Assembly: GCA_019614645.1 (NCBI GenBank)
Contig: JABWDB010000006.1
Span: 4,030,001 to 4,094,000 of the forward strand
Direction of reading: 5' to 3'
DNA: 64,000 nucleotides
Source of the DNA: Stratiolaelaps scimitus
Taxonomy: Eukaryota > Arthropoda > Arachnida > Mesostigmata > Laelapidae
Shown here: piece by piece, positions 22,896-35,030 of the stretch
How positions within the stretch are numbered: the stretch's first letter is position 1
Layout: each line of letters starts with the position of its first letter
Made by a program: the position numbers and the translations under genes
The notes under the pieces: generated by a model
The model's input: the letters and a program-made list of their open reading frames with translations, nothing else
Told to the model about the DNA's origin: nothing
Databases searched by the model: none

Positions 22896-23818
22896 GTTGT
22901 ACCCCAAGGTGGCGGTAACCCGATACGCTAATGATGGACGCTGCATCGGATGCCCACAACTACTAATGACAATAACTATCTTATTAAGGCTGTTCATACT
23001 TATCCAAGTATTTATCGATGGAGTCCGCTTGCCGCTGGGTGGCTCACGTGTTGCAAGCTCATACAATATCATGCTGCGCGCTAATTAACGTTCAAATACA
23101 CACTCGCCAGGGGCATTACTCAAATTGCCAGGCATAGCCAGGACCCAATGATACTTTATTTCACATTCAATCATTAGTGAACAAAGTAGTCTCCCAATGA
23201 TACATGTCTGCGGGTTGCGCAAACCAACACCGAGTCGTGCCTTTGTGCCCGCTGACCTGTAATCCGCTCAGATCTCGGGGTGAATAACAGTTTACGTCGT
23301 GTGATTGTCCTCGACAGACGAATACCGAACGCAAATATAATAACTTAATAATCCTCGTTTTTTTTTGTTGATCAAGAAAATTACGAATTCCACTGCGGAG
23401 ATCCGAGCCACCTCCAGTTATTAGATATAAAGTTATTCCATCTGCTTCCCTCTGTGCAGCTGCCAACGGAAGTCTGCGATATGAGATCTTCTTTGTTGGG
23501 GATTCCGAACAACGTTGCGATCGTGTCGGAAGTGACAGAGAAATCCAGATAAGATTTAGCCTTCACGATGGCAGTGCACATGCCGTATTGCGAAATCAGC
23601 TGAAGCGAGCTTTCTTTGCTTTTTTTCTGTGTGGCAGAAAAATATTAATAACCAATCATGCTTAGGCTGCAGATGGGGGTTTGATCAACATTTGATTGCG
23701 CTTGTCACAAATGAAAGGTTAAATGATGGCAAGCGGATTAAATGTTGTAAGATATTTTTCGAATATAATTTGACAAAAATATTGTTGTAATTAGTTGTAG
23801 CCTTATAACACGTATAAC

Positions 23819-23820
<2 letters not shown>

Positions 23821-23890
<70 letters not shown>
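23821..23890. repeat. Long perfect (AT)35 microsatellite
   Basis: Seventy bases of uninterrupted AT, the longest pure dinucleotide array in the window. Copy number may be misassembled. Confidence 0.97.
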
Positions 23891-23892
<2 letters not shown>

Positions 23893-24071
23893 ATAAACGA
23901 ACCGTTAATTATACGAGAATAGCAAGAGTAACCAGAACAACTTGGCTTGATTCCCCGTGCCCCGCGGACCAAATTCATTAATTACCACACGGCAGCCTGC
24001 CTTCCAGACTATAGCTATCTGTTCGCGTACAACAGATGTCGGAATAAAGGCATAGCTTAGTCGCTCCGCTG

Positions 24072-24108
24072 TTGTTAATCTATTGTTAATATATATTGTT
24101 AATCTATT
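24072..24108. repeat. 13-bp direct repeat
   Basis: TTGTTAATCTATT occurs twice, 24 bp apart, separated by AT-rich bases. Confidence 0.75.
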
Positions 24109-24462
24109 AGGTTATACACAGAGAGAGCGTACTAATACAGTAACACTTAGTTGTTCTACAAGCAGGTACACATGGTATAATTAATGACACTACCCTAGAA
24201 TTCCACGTTAAATAGCTTGAAATTGGGTGTCAAAGCAATTAACTGGACCCTGGTCAAACAGTTCGAAAAAACGTGACAACCGAGATCCGAAAATGGTTAC
24301 CTGTCATGTCGGTGAGCGATTTAGGATAGGCTGCAGCCCTCAGCACCAGTGTCCGTGCAGTGAGAATTAGTGCCAGTGGTAACTACGATGATCGCTTAAA
24401 GTGCCGACCCGTAATACATGCATATAGTAATATGCGTAGCCCGATGATTAGTCACGTGAAAC

Positions 24463-24486
24463 GATATATATATGTATATATATACA
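24463..24486. repeat. Interrupted (AT)n
   Basis: ATATATATATGTATATATATAC. It is nearly palindromic. Confidence 0.85.
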
Positions 24487-25640
24487 TTGCTTATTCCTGA
24501 GTGTTAGTTCACAATAATTATAAATTTTTGAAGCAGACATCAGCGATAGCTTGCTCGAGCAATTTTTGAAAAAAAATCGGTTCTTCATGAGACAAATTCT
24601 GTCTCTAGCTCGGCCAGGTTGTCACAGAAACGGCAATAAGACTCCTGGGGATTTTTACAGATACCCATTGACCGCAGTGATCGTTTAAGTACTGGAAGCG
24701 GACAGGTGGGTTCTAGAGAGGAGGTCTGGGGAAAGAGGGTAGCTGAGCGATCACAGGGATGATTATGCTATTGCCGAGTTCATCGGTAAAATTATACAAA
24801 TTTGTCATTGATTTCTATTACATTTAACAAAATCATAATTTACAACAACATTGCACGAGTGCCACGATTTCTCCAAAACAAAAGGCGGAATGCATATGAA
24901 GAAAATGATTAGCGGGCGTCTCATCAAGGGCAGAAGGCTTCAAAGACACGGGATAAACTCTCTTTCCTAGAGAAAACATATACCGTCTCCCACGTTACAA
25001 TGATTGCCTGCTTTGCTTTGTATTGCCCGCATCGCTGTACCCATACGCCTTGTTTGTGGTTATCCTAGAAGCATAGTGAGGAGTATTGGTGTCACTCTGA
25101 ATGGAATATGTATCAAGCAGCCGTACAGAGACGTTTTTGTCTTGATCTGATCGAGAGCCAACTCGTCTCCCTACAGCCGTATACCTATCTTCCATTTTAT
25201 ACGACGTATAAACCGCTGCAATGACCCCCTATGTCTTGTCACAAAGCAGGATTCACCCAAATAAGCGTTAGTGTACCTCATATCGTACGCATCAGCCAGC
25301 CTTTCTGCACAACAACAAGAGGGCCGGCAGCAGCAGCAACAACGACAGCACTATGTCGTATGTTGTGCCACTATCACACTCAAGGATCGACGAGCACGAC
25401 CGCGCCCGTGAACCGCAAAGAAATCTATCTGCGGTTGAGCCAACCGAGAGCAGCAGGGAAAAGGATCCCTGCCACCCTGTTGTGGTCGCTATAAAAAGCA
25501 GCGAATCAGCGACAAAAGTCGTAGAAGCAGCAGCTGGCATTGCTGTTGCCTTCGCTGGCGGTCGCGGTCGGTCCCGTCGTCTTAGAAACTATCAAAAGGG
25601 ACACGAATAAAGCGCCACAGGGAGGGATTCTTAGGTGAAC

Positions 25641-26014
25641 CCTCTAGCCGAACACCGAGGGGGAATGGAGATTGAGCTGGTCTTGGGGAGTTTCTCCTTC
25701 TTTTTTCTCGCCTGCTAGGACTGCGGCCAGGCCCTATAGTACCAGTGCAATTGCTCCGAACCTATGGCACATCCCAATCGGTGGGGTGGTCAGTTTCCTG
25801 ATAGCTGGGGGGTTTTGCCTTCCTGTATCTTCGTCGCTACGATGTGACTATTCTTCTGCTTCTAGGATAGGATTCTGTAGCGGGTCTACATCCACAAGGT
25901 ACAAACATCATTTTCCCTCTACCTCAACTACGTGCTGGAGCACCCGAGTGTTACATCTGAGACCATCTGGACCACGATAGAGAAATCCCCCCTAGCCCTC
26001 TTTCTATTTCTTAC
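25641..26014. other. Flank of a decayed coding locus; plus frame open
   Basis: A 102-codon plus frame (25672-25980) and the start of a 115-codon plus frame (25932-26279, GTG start) are open here. The word ATTTTCCCTCTAC recurs at 25913 and 26191, and CCGAACACC recurs near 25648 and 26294, hinting at an internal duplication. No family recognised. Confidence 0.35.
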
Positions 26015-27149
26015 TCATCCTGTATATACTTCCTTCGTCTCTGCAATAGTACTGACTGAGGGAAAGGCACTACCTGGCTGGCCATTCGCGTTAGGAGAAT
26101 ACTGGCAAGGGCAAAAAAAGTCGGTCGACTTTATTAAATCTCTACGTCGACAAAAGCCCACCCGTGCTATCGTTTCTGCTGCAGGTATTATTTTCCCTCT
26201 ACTACAAGTGGTAGAGATTTCTGCAGCTGCATGGCTATACAACTGGCTAACTCCTATAGACCTAGCTATCTCCATTTAGCTTCCCCGACAGGTTTACCCG
26301 AACACCAAGGTAATAACAAGTCGTTGGCCAAATCGGATCCGTAGACTCGTACTGTGCCATCTACGGACACCTTACCAATCGAAAGCTTCGTTCAAACGGT
26401 CATAGCCTGACTGATCCCGGTGAAATCACTTTTAACAGCTGTTTTGACGCTGGTACCGTGGCTCCCCACCAAAAACCTATCAAACAGCAGAGGTGTGAAA
26501 GATCTTATAGGTTAGCCGCGGTTCAGGCGGTCAGTAGGCCGGTTGGGGTAGATTGAGTATGTAAGTACGTCTGCCCAAGTGGAAGCGTTTATCTGCTTGT
26601 AAAAAAGCCCTGATGGTAGCAACAGCAGCATCAGCAGACGCTACAAGTAGAGAAGCTTGCACGCGGATGTAGTGGGGAACAGCCTCGGACAGCCAGCTGT
26701 AAACGTCTCGGCTGATCAGAACGCTCAACTCAGGGGTTAACGAGTTGGCTTCGCTTGAGTGAGCCGAGGGGATGCTGCACTCTTGTGGGCGAGCAGAAAT
26801 GTTGGCTCCTTTCGAAATCCTTCGCCTGTCTGACCGTAACACCGTCGGCGGGCACGACACCACTCATACAGGTCATTGCCGATCGTCATTAGCTGTATCA
26901 GTTGTTGCTGCTGCAGCATTCTATGACTTACTTGAAAACAAATGGTCATTTCCTTAGCTGAAGAGCGACCTCGGAGAGCTGGTCTACAGGAATCATGAAG
27001 CAACTAATAAATACCCCTAGTTGAGCGCGGATATTAAGCTCTACCGACAGTAAAAGTAATTCGCCCACTGAGGCTTGTTCTGTGAACGGCACAACCTGGT
27101 AGATAACTTTCAAGATTAAGTCGACCGATAAGTTAACTAGCGAAACTTG
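26015..27149 (-). pseudogene. Decayed coding locus of unknown family
   Basis: Reading right to left, three protein-like blocks follow one another on the minus strand in different frames. A 67-codon frame (27149-26949) is full of alternating hydrophobic and charged residues (it includes VELNIRAQLGVFISCFM) and ends at TGA. A frame of about 110 codons (26863-26531) contains SRDVYSWLSEAVPHYIRV and an alanine-rich helix-like stretch. An 86-codon frame (26275-26015) starts with a true ATG. Composition is balanced, unlike the low-complexity frames in the GC islands. Frameshifts and stops show that it is broken. No domain was recognised; total length of about 1.1 kb would suit one protein of 350-380 residues. 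A retroelement gag or an old endogenous viral gene are both possible. The overlapping plus frame at 25932-26279 may be its antisense shadow. Confidence 0.35.
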
Positions 27150-28600
27150 TTAGCTGCGGCATATACAGGGAAATAAATTATAGGGGATGAGCCAGCCATC
27201 GGGTCTGCCTCCAATCGCTATTGTGGTTCGGCTAAAAGCTATCACAAGTGTTGATTTTGAGGTGTTTCTCACCTGGAGAAAAACATGATAGATGCAGATC
27301 GCTTTTATTTGTGGTTGAAGCTTCAAGCTTGAATCTTGAACTGCTAAAACATGCTTGTAATCAACTGGGCTTTGCCACCTCGTCAGTGGATAGCCTGTTA
27401 AAACACACAATAAATTAGTATAAAAAAACCCTAAACGTTTTCATAGCGTGTCGACCGCAGCCGATCAATAGCACAGACAGAGAAGCAGGGCCACCATGTA
27501 CAGGACAAACAAAAACAGTCAAAATCATTAATGAAAATATAATATTTTAACACTTTAAGAAGACGTCTGCATTTGGAAGAGCTGCATCAGTGATAAGAGC
27601 CACTGTTTCATTGTGGATTAAGAGCAAGTATAAACCTGCAGGCAAACCACAATGACCTCTATATTTTCGGCGGCTTTGCCATAGCCGTGACAAACTCGAT
27701 TCGGCTGTGCCCGGCTCCACCTGAAGTGGCGACTCGTGTCCGAACTGCGAGTAACAAAACGCACCACTTTATTTGACAAAGGGAAATCGAGGATGATTAC
27801 GATGCTGACGTTTTCCTCCGTTTCGAAAACACTGATTTCCAAGAAGAGAGCGGTACGGGCGAGAAGTCCAAATGTGGAAAAGTGAAGTTCGACATGCCTC
27901 TTTGGAGCTGGATCAACCTCCTCTTTGGAGTTGGACCTCAGATTAACTATCTGCTATAGCACATTTCGCGCGATTCACCGATGACATTGATGTATCCGCT
28001 GCAGCCGCTTATTGTACATGTGTCTTCAGACGCGCCGCTTACTGTCATAATCTAAGCATGCCGGAGGATCGGGTTCGCGCGCGCGTTCAGCTTCTGGTGA
28101 ACTTTTTCATAGGCACCTGTTATCAATTCCGTTCTAAAAACTTCGGAACGTCATTATGTCTTCCGTTAGATATGGTCGGATCATCAGAGTGTACGCGGCT
28201 AATCGTCGGATTATCGCAACACCAACTCTGTCGGAATGTTAAAAAAGCTCCAAGGACATAACATTCTATATACCTACACCATGGGCGTATCTCGATGACT
28301 AGTTAGTGATAATGAATCGTACTAGTCCTTTAGAAGAACCGACTCGTCTTGTTTCAGCATTCGCTTCTTTGCATTGATCTTTGAGAATAGTTGCCTCATC
28401 ATCCCATATCAAAAGATGCCAGAACTGGCCACTACTCATTTTTACCGTCCCACGTACGTGTTATGCCTAACGGTTAATGTGCACATTTACACATTTCAAT
28501 GTAACATCACGTCGATAAGTTTCGCTAATTTATTACGATGATACGACTATTGTCATTATCATATATGCAAATACTAGATATCGCACTGACTGCGTTGAGA
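27150..28600. other. No gene recognised
   Basis: AT-leaning unique DNA. Overlapping palindromes TTGAAGCTTCAA and TTCAAGCTTGAA lie at 27315-27333. CCTCTTTGGAG-x-TGGA is directly repeated near 27897 and 27919. No motif in the short frames. Confidence 0.5.
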
Positions 28601-29420
28601 CAGATAGCGTGGCATCACCTCCGAAAAGTCGAGGAGGAGATCCAAGCCCGTCAGTAAAGCCAGTCTGTGCCAATGTCCTCGGCGTTAACTCTCTCTCTCT
28701 CAGCCTGTCCTTCCCCTATTGCCGATCGCGCTCTGAAGTCTACGCTGCTCTCAAGAGCTCTATACACCGTTCGCTAACGTGCTATCACTGCGCTGCACAC
28801 GGGGAACTGCTTCATGGTATTTGCATATTCCATGTTGTATACTGCCTTCCCCTTGGTATTACCGCTTCTCGCTCTGCCTCGCACTCGACTCCTATCTCTC
28901 CTTTTCTTTCTGTCTATATCCTTGAGAGGAAAAGACATGTCTGATTCATCGGACAGCGTAGGCTGACTGGCCGCCCAGCGAAGCCAGGCCGGCCGCCGGA
29001 CGTGCCAATATTTTTAGTCGCGTCGAGCCAATGACGCTCCCGTAGGCCACTCTCGCGCACCTAGCCCGCCGAGCTAATATTATTACACCGTATTCCAGTA
29101 CTCAAGGAGACCGTGTTTTCCTAACCACGACGATGTCTCGGCAGCTTGGAGACGCCCGCTCCAGTCCCTCTCTCCCCCTGCCTTTGCTTCTCGCTCTCTG
29201 CCGCCGATGGTGACGGCAAAGGAGGACTCAACATCGCGCAGCGGGTGCTGCCGCTCCACCGAGCGCCGTCGAGACCAGCGATAATCGCAGACGACGGCGA
29301 TGACGGCCATAGAAGCACGCACGCACGCACGCCGCCTCACAGGTCCCCATCGACAGTAGTCCCCAAAGGGACATACAGCCAATAGCGGTGGCCAGACGAA
29401 GAAGAGCAAACCGGTGTGAT
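28600..29420. other. GC-rich island
   Basis: CpG-rich from about 28930, with CT runs near 28690 and (ACGC)n at 29315-29332. Frames of about 110 codons on both strands are motif-free. Confidence 0.45.
29315..29332. repeat. (ACGC)n microsatellite
   Basis: Four tandem CACG units. Confidence 0.85.
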
Positions 29421-29436
29421 CACCTAAGATGATAGA

Positions 29437-29460
29437 GCTACTACTACTACTACTACTACA
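29437..29460. repeat. (CTA)n microsatellite
   Basis: About seven CTA units. Confidence 0.9.
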
Positions 29461-29600
29461 CTCTATAATAAGATGGGATCGGCAAGAGGACGAGTCAATT
29501 AATCTGCACTATCTAGCAGGACGTGAGGCTGCCTCCCAGATGACAAAAGGATCATCGTGACTGCTCGTACACAGATAAGTGCACAACTCGAAGCTAGTCA

Positions 29601-29626
29601 TGATGATGATAATAATAATAATAATA
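29601..29626. repeat. (GAT)n(AAT)n microsatellite
   Basis: Three GAT units followed by five AAT units. Confidence 0.9.
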
Positions 29627-30250
29627 CCGCCGTACTGCGCAGTGTACGTGTACACAATACAGCAAATGTGCGATGGATATTTCGCGTCTTGAAGGCGTTC
29701 CGAGAGAACAAGTTTTTGCGGACATTCTTTTTAGCACGCGATACTATTCGGGCTCAATTTTTTTGATTTATTATATTTTTGAATTGGTTGATTAGTTCTG
29801 GGAACAGCTTCTGCTTGTTTAGACCTACGGTATTTTCTGTCTGGCGTGAGCGCCATAGCTGTCTAGGATGTATGACTATCGATGTAATTGCCCAGCAATT
29901 TGCGAATCCCGGGGATAGGGTATCCCGGGTTTAGTGGGTTTCTAAGCCGCACACAACGGTGTGAGCGACGCACGTGCATCAATCACTTCCGAAACCCCTC
30001 GAAACAGAAATTATGCCTTAATAGCTATGCCTTGATAGCTATGGTCTGTCGTGGTGCTTAGTTAGAACATACTTGCTGCGACAATCGAGAGTTGAGAATA
30101 TTAAGTGCAATACTGCGTAGAAGGCGGACTCGGGCCGAAGATGATAGGCCGTAATTACGTTGGCTACCGCACGTGACGTGCGGCGACAGCGTAACGGAGA
30201 AATGACACATATTGAATGAGATAAAATTGAATTATAATTTATCTCTTTCA
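29627..30250. other. No gene; contains a 14-bp tandem repeat
   Basis: Unique DNA apart from the tandem repeat at 30013-30040. ATCCCGGG occurs twice around 29906-29930, in palindromic form. Confidence 0.5.
30013..30040. repeat. Two-copy 14-bp tandem repeat
   Basis: ATGCCTTAATAGCT is followed directly by ATGCCTTGATAGCT, with one mismatch. Confidence 0.8.
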
Positions 30251-31255
30251 ATACGTATCACTTTGATCGTTTCAACCGCGCCTAAGCGTCTTCCCACTTC
30301 CTTTTGGTTCTCCTCTTCAGAAATTCGTTGTCTATCCTGTATCCACTCTGCTTTTTTAGTCCTTCAGCTATTTTTCGATCTCACATTCCCGTTCTGGCGC
30401 CCTCTGTGCCTCTCCCCTTAGTTTTTACCATGCAGTAGGCACGGGATCCTCGAAACGGAAGCTGTTTCAGCTCAACTTTTCTCTTTCTCACTATACTCGA
30501 CCGGCCGCTAGCTGCTTCAGAATAAAGGCTTGGCTTTCTTCTAGCTCTCACCTACACGAGCTTACGGCGCGGCAGTCTCTCGGCTGTCGATTGCATCCCG
30601 CATCACAACGTTGGTCAGTGTCCACTGATCCACAAGGCGCTACCATCGCCAGCTATTCGCCCTCACGTCCCGTCTCCCCTAGTGGCTTCGTCTCTTCATA
30701 GTCGTCTTCCCTCTGCCTTTAGCCTGCTGAAGCGCCACCAGCAGAGAGAACACCAACAGACTTCTTTCTCTCCGCTCCGTATGCTCTCGCTTTTTGCTGA
30801 CCTTCTTCTTCTTCTTCGCCAGCCTTCGCTGCCACCGCCGTCTCCCAGTGACGGCCCGAGTCCAATGGCTCCGTCTCTTTTGTTTCCTCGTCCACCCGGC
30901 CGTCGTTCGGCCTTCACGGTGTCTTTGCCACGCGTGCCACTACCACGCATGTTAGTCGGTGAGTCGACCGATCGTGGCCGGGCGGCCAATAGTCTACTCC
31001 TTCTTGCCTTACGTCGGCCTTCTTGGCGTCGGCACCGTCCTTCATGGCTCGCCTCGCACTGCTACCACTACTACTACTATCCACTGGTACTACCACCATT
31101 GCTGCTACTGCTGCTGTTAGAGCCTCGTTCCTCTTTCGATTCTCGTTTTCGCGTAGGACGGCCACTCCTCATCTCATCGTCTCATCTTCCTGCCAAGGTT
31201 GGACTGGAAGGGCTTGCTCCTGCTGCTTACGTCGGCTCCCTAATTAGCTAGTTAG
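30250..31255. other. Pyrimidine-skewed, GC-rich island
   Basis: The plus strand is strongly C/T-rich, the opposite polarity to the 10-kb tract. A 189-codon plus frame (30682-31251) starts at GTG and is dominated by Ser, Leu, Pro and Arg. It has internal CTT and CTA triplet runs and no domain. GTCG|GTGAGT at 30958/30959 matches a 5' splice consensus. Real transcription is possible but unproven. Confidence 0.4.
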
Positions 31256-31640
31256 CGGTAGGAGAGACCATGGGCGGCGACAGACCCCGAGAGAAGGGTG
31301 CTTTGCCGTCATAGCTGCCCTTACCGCATACATGCCGCACACAGCCGCAATGTAGAGACGAGAACTCATGGCAAAGAGGAGAACCCGACCAACCCTCAAC
31401 CATACTCTTCTCACGTACAACTAACGTGTTGCATTGAGTGCCGAACAGTGAGGGACGCAGTTTGGAGGGTAACCGAAAAATCGGTCGTATTGTTATTGAA
31501 AAGCTAAGATTCCTTCTAACGAAGCAAAACAATGTGTAGGACAATGTGGGCTAGAACTATCAGCTTATACCACCTAAAATAAATGTTCTTGGGCTCACTC
31601 TCATCCAACATATAACGTCCACAGTACTGATTTTGCATTG
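31256..31640. other. No feature seen
   Basis: Unique DNA with short frames only, upstream of the SINE-like copy. Confidence 0.5.
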
Positions 31641-31790
31641 TTCCGTAAAAAAGACCCCTGAAGACAAATGTGTAATGTGTGGGGATCGAACCCGTGCACC
31701 TACGTGTCTCCTCGGTTGCACGGCGCACACGGAGGCACCACGCCAGCAGGCTCGACAACTTATGCCACCCAGCCACTGCTTACTAAGGAA
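31640..31790 (-). mobile_element. tRNA-derived SINE-like element, copy A
   Basis: On the minus strand an A-box (TGGCTGGGTGG, plus-strand 31765-31775) is followed about 70 bp later by a B-box (GGGTTCGATCCCC, plus-strand 31681-31693). That order is the internal polymerase III promoter of a tRNA gene. The A-to-B spacing is too long for a standard tRNA, and the predicted fold is not cloverleaf-like, so this is a SINE head rather than a functional tRNA. The word GTGCACCTACG next to the B-box is shared with copy B at 45.25 kb. The 3' limit and any tail or target-site duplication could not be fixed. Confidence 0.55.
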
Positions 31791-33700
31791 AACGCTAGCC
31801 GAAATGTGGAAATGCGCATTGCTTAGGTGGGCGTTTCAGGTAAAAGCGGCCATGGCTCAACGATGCTATTAGCTATTATCTAAGTAGTGTTACATGCGCG
31901 ATTATAGTTTCACACATGCAGAAAGTCAGCAAAATGTAACATAACCGAAACGATGCGTTAGGGAAGATCATCGCTTTGTATCACGGAATAATTCCACATG
32001 CTTATAACACATTGCCACGCATTGTGCCGTGAGCAGGCAGCGGTTATTATCTAGCATAATACTGCTGGTATAGTGGTGTTCATATTTTAATTCAGTGCCT
32101 GGTCAGAGGTCACGTGATCGGTCACCATCGGCATCCGTTTAACATCAGTCATCATCAACGGTGTCGCATTTATCCGATTCTTAATTTTACAGTTGAATGA
32201 CATCCGCCAGCGAAAGATTGACTCATAGTAGACGCACATATCTACTATAGGTAGTGAACGTCACTTTCAGGAAATCCTCGCAAACAAAAGACGGCACAAT
32301 GACGCGGGAAGACCCCGGACACGCAGGCAGCTGGTGTTCGACCGGCATCAAGGCCACCATTCCAATAAAGGGTTCGGTAAGGTACGGCTATGGTGGCTGT
32401 ATGCAACAGTATGTCCGTCGAAGATGTGCCGTTGAAGACGAAATGAACCGAAGCGGTGAGGAGAAGAATGTAAATCGAATCGAATCAGTCCAATGCAGGT
32501 CGTATGTTACTTCCCATCTAAAGCGTGATAGTGAAACTATACAATGAACTCCAGTTGTAGTTCGATCGCAGCTCATCGGCAGTGTTCCGGCATACAGGGC
32601 GTTCAGATCGTGCTACCAAAGGAACTACTGACGAGGCTGTGTATTTCCATCACGCGGAGAAACTGATGAGACATCAACGTCGTGCTCAAGCTACGATTGC
32701 AATTGGTCTCTATTTCTTTATAGGAAAACACCAGGAATAGTTTCGTTAGCAAAGCACAATTAGTAAAGGAAATATTGTCATTCTCGTTTGTATCAAGGAG
32801 TCTGTCCCGGATGGCTTCAGGTCTATTATATTTTGTGCCCGATAAAGATCAAGTGGCTAGCAAGATAAGGTAAATTCAAACCGGCGTTCTTTATCTTGAA
32901 GATATGCGGTTTTATTTTTGGTCGTAATATTCGAAATACATAAAAGATAGATAGCGCATATCCCGAAAATCTATATATCTTCGTGTATTCCTCTGTGCGA
33001 ATAAATTGGGAGAACGGTTCTTTCCCAGCAATATTCACGTCTAGCTGATGCACGTACGGTTTCGTTCATGCTGTGTCACCAATGGTGTGCAAGTTGGTAT
33101 CGCGGATAGACAGTAGGAGGTCACGGGTCGGCAAATGAGTTGATACGTCATATGGTGGCGGACCAGTTTTTTCTGCTTGTTGTGGGAGTTGCCTCGGATG
33201 TAACTGGTTGTATACTCGGTACCAACTATGCCAACAGCAGAAATCAGGCGCAGTATAACTCTCAATACAAATACATGATAGTTCTTCTTCTGATGGCTTA
33301 TGACAACTGCAATGTTTCATCTAGGCTCAGCACTTGGTTAGCAAGTATATTTACACAGACATACATAGGCGATTTGGAATAAACGTAATGGTTTCTCCTG
33401 TGGGGCCTGATTTGTTTTTGATAGAAACGATCGGCACACATTTCAATATCAATGGCGCACGGCTCTATTGGGTGATTTCGTGGCAGGGCTGCGACAATTG
33501 AGAGTATAGGCACGTGTTGCATATACTCGGAAATAGCCTCCATAGATGTCTACGATGTCTTTGCTTGAATGACGTCCACTTTCTTACATCAATCGAGGGT
33601 CCCTTTCGCGTCCGCTAACCAACATTTGAGAATTACTGCCTGTCAGCACTGATTAGCCCTCCGAGCGATCTTATACAACTTCACCCCAACGAAGGCGTGC
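31791..33700. other. No gene recognised
   Basis: Unique DNA, AT-leaning after 32,100. Open frames below 100 codons with no motif. Confidence 0.5.
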
Positions 33701-35030
33701 CTCTGGCCACTGGTGGCGCCTGGTGCATCAAGTTAGGTGTATGTTGCGACGATGGTGGGTTTAAACCCTCTCAACTCGTTCCTTGCTTAGCTGAGCGATA
33801 GCAAGGGGAACTGTGAGGACGACGAGAATGAGGTTGTGTTGGGGCGAAGTCGGGGATGGTGTGTGTGGCTGCGCAGGCCGGGAGAACTCGCAAGTAGCGG
33901 CCTCTGTGAAATAACATTTCTTCACGCATGGATCCGTCTTTGCATAGTTGGTGGGTGGGTGGGTGGGTTTTTTCGAGACGGGACCGCCGAAAGGAATTGG
34001 CAGCATCACCGCTGCTAATTGCTTTGATGCCGCATCCTGCTATAGGAGGAAAGAAGAAACGCGGAGAGGGAGGTGACGCCAGCTCCAGCGTCCTGTCTAA
34101 CGCGGTAGTCCTAGTCGACAACGGACTTGGGGCGGACTCACTTATTTGGAGAGTTGATGATTACGGAGTTAGAACGGCAGCTCCCAAGCATGGGTGGGTC
34201 AAATTTTGTCTTCAGCATGCTTTCCACCGGTGTGCAATTCTCTATTCGATATCCTACCCTTTTTGGAGCCCTCGGTTTTATCCTCTCACTGGCTAAGAAC
34301 GTCTCAGATCTTAACGAAATGTATCGTTTAAAACGTACTGTGGTCATAGTTTTTCCGCGAGATAAACATTGTATTAGTTGAATCTATTGTATACAAGCAT
34401 ATGTATGACGATAATATGTTCATGACGCTCAATGCAAAAACTCGCCTCTGGTCGCCTAAAAAATGGCATGCTCCTCTACTCCAAGGGGTATCCTCATATG
34501 CAATTCGGAAGCGAGTCAAACGATTGCGTGCTAATGTTTCCAAACGTCATAGTGGCAAGTTATGGACGTAATTGCCGTTGTAAGCTATATTTAAGACCAA
34601 GAACTCGTAGCGACATCAGCATTATGGCAGCTTTTTTCAAACTTCTGCCATTGCAGGTAACACTGGTACGTGCCGCGCTCATTTGAACTTCTACTATATC
34701 AGGCCCTTTATTCAGGCTGTGATGCTATTTCACTCAGCAAGTTTCAAAACTGGTGACGTGGCAGCTTAACTAGCTAGCATCATTAGCCGTGATTATGTAG
34801 GCACATCCAATGAAACAACAAACGGGTACTTTCTTACATATGCTGATGCTGCAGCCGGGGAAAGTCATTATTTTGTGTGGTTTTTATGTTAGAAATCGTC
34901 AACGGGATTTCTTATTATTTCAGTGATCAGGTACATACGAGATCAGATCAAGATCGTCTGATTCATGCCCAGCCTAAATGAGAGGATCCGAAATTTTGAA
35001 TCTCGTTGCGGTCGTTAACTCTGGTGCTGA
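33700..35030. other. No gene recognised; overlapping open frames
   Basis: Frames of 116-122 codons on both strands at 33771-34296 and smaller plus frames at 34127-34686 have fairly balanced composition but no recognised motif. A possible plus-strand A-box-like TGGCCACTGGTGGC (33706) and a weak B-box-like site (33750) are not convincing. Confidence 0.4.
33949..33970. repeat. (GGGT)n microsatellite
   Basis: Five GGGT units ending in a T-run. The G-triplets could form a G-quadruplex on the plus strand. Confidence 0.85.

Larger units (their letters stand above)
21290..23820. other. No gene recognised; GC-rich centre at 21.9-22.5 kb
   Basis: GC-rich and CpG-rich around 21900-22500, with frames of 146 and 162 codons on opposite strands that I do not recognise. 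AT-rich elsewhere. Holds a perfect hairpin at 21815-21843, a short GGT run near 21690 and an ATT run at 22879-22895. Confidence 0.45.
23891..25640. other. No gene recognised; AT-rich DNA
   Basis: Contains a 13-bp direct repeat TTGTTAATCTATT (24072-24084 and 24096-24108) and a short TA run (24463-24486). The frames at 25231-25610 are short and unremarkable. Confidence 0.5.

Noticed and set aside
30682..31251. 189-codon plus-strand gene
   Set aside because: GTG start, Ser/Leu/Pro/Arg-rich with CTT and CTA triplet runs in a pyrimidine-skewed island. No domain.
33704..33770. Plus-strand tRNA-derived repeat
   Set aside because: The A-box-like and B-box-like words both depart from consensus, and nothing links them to the other copies.
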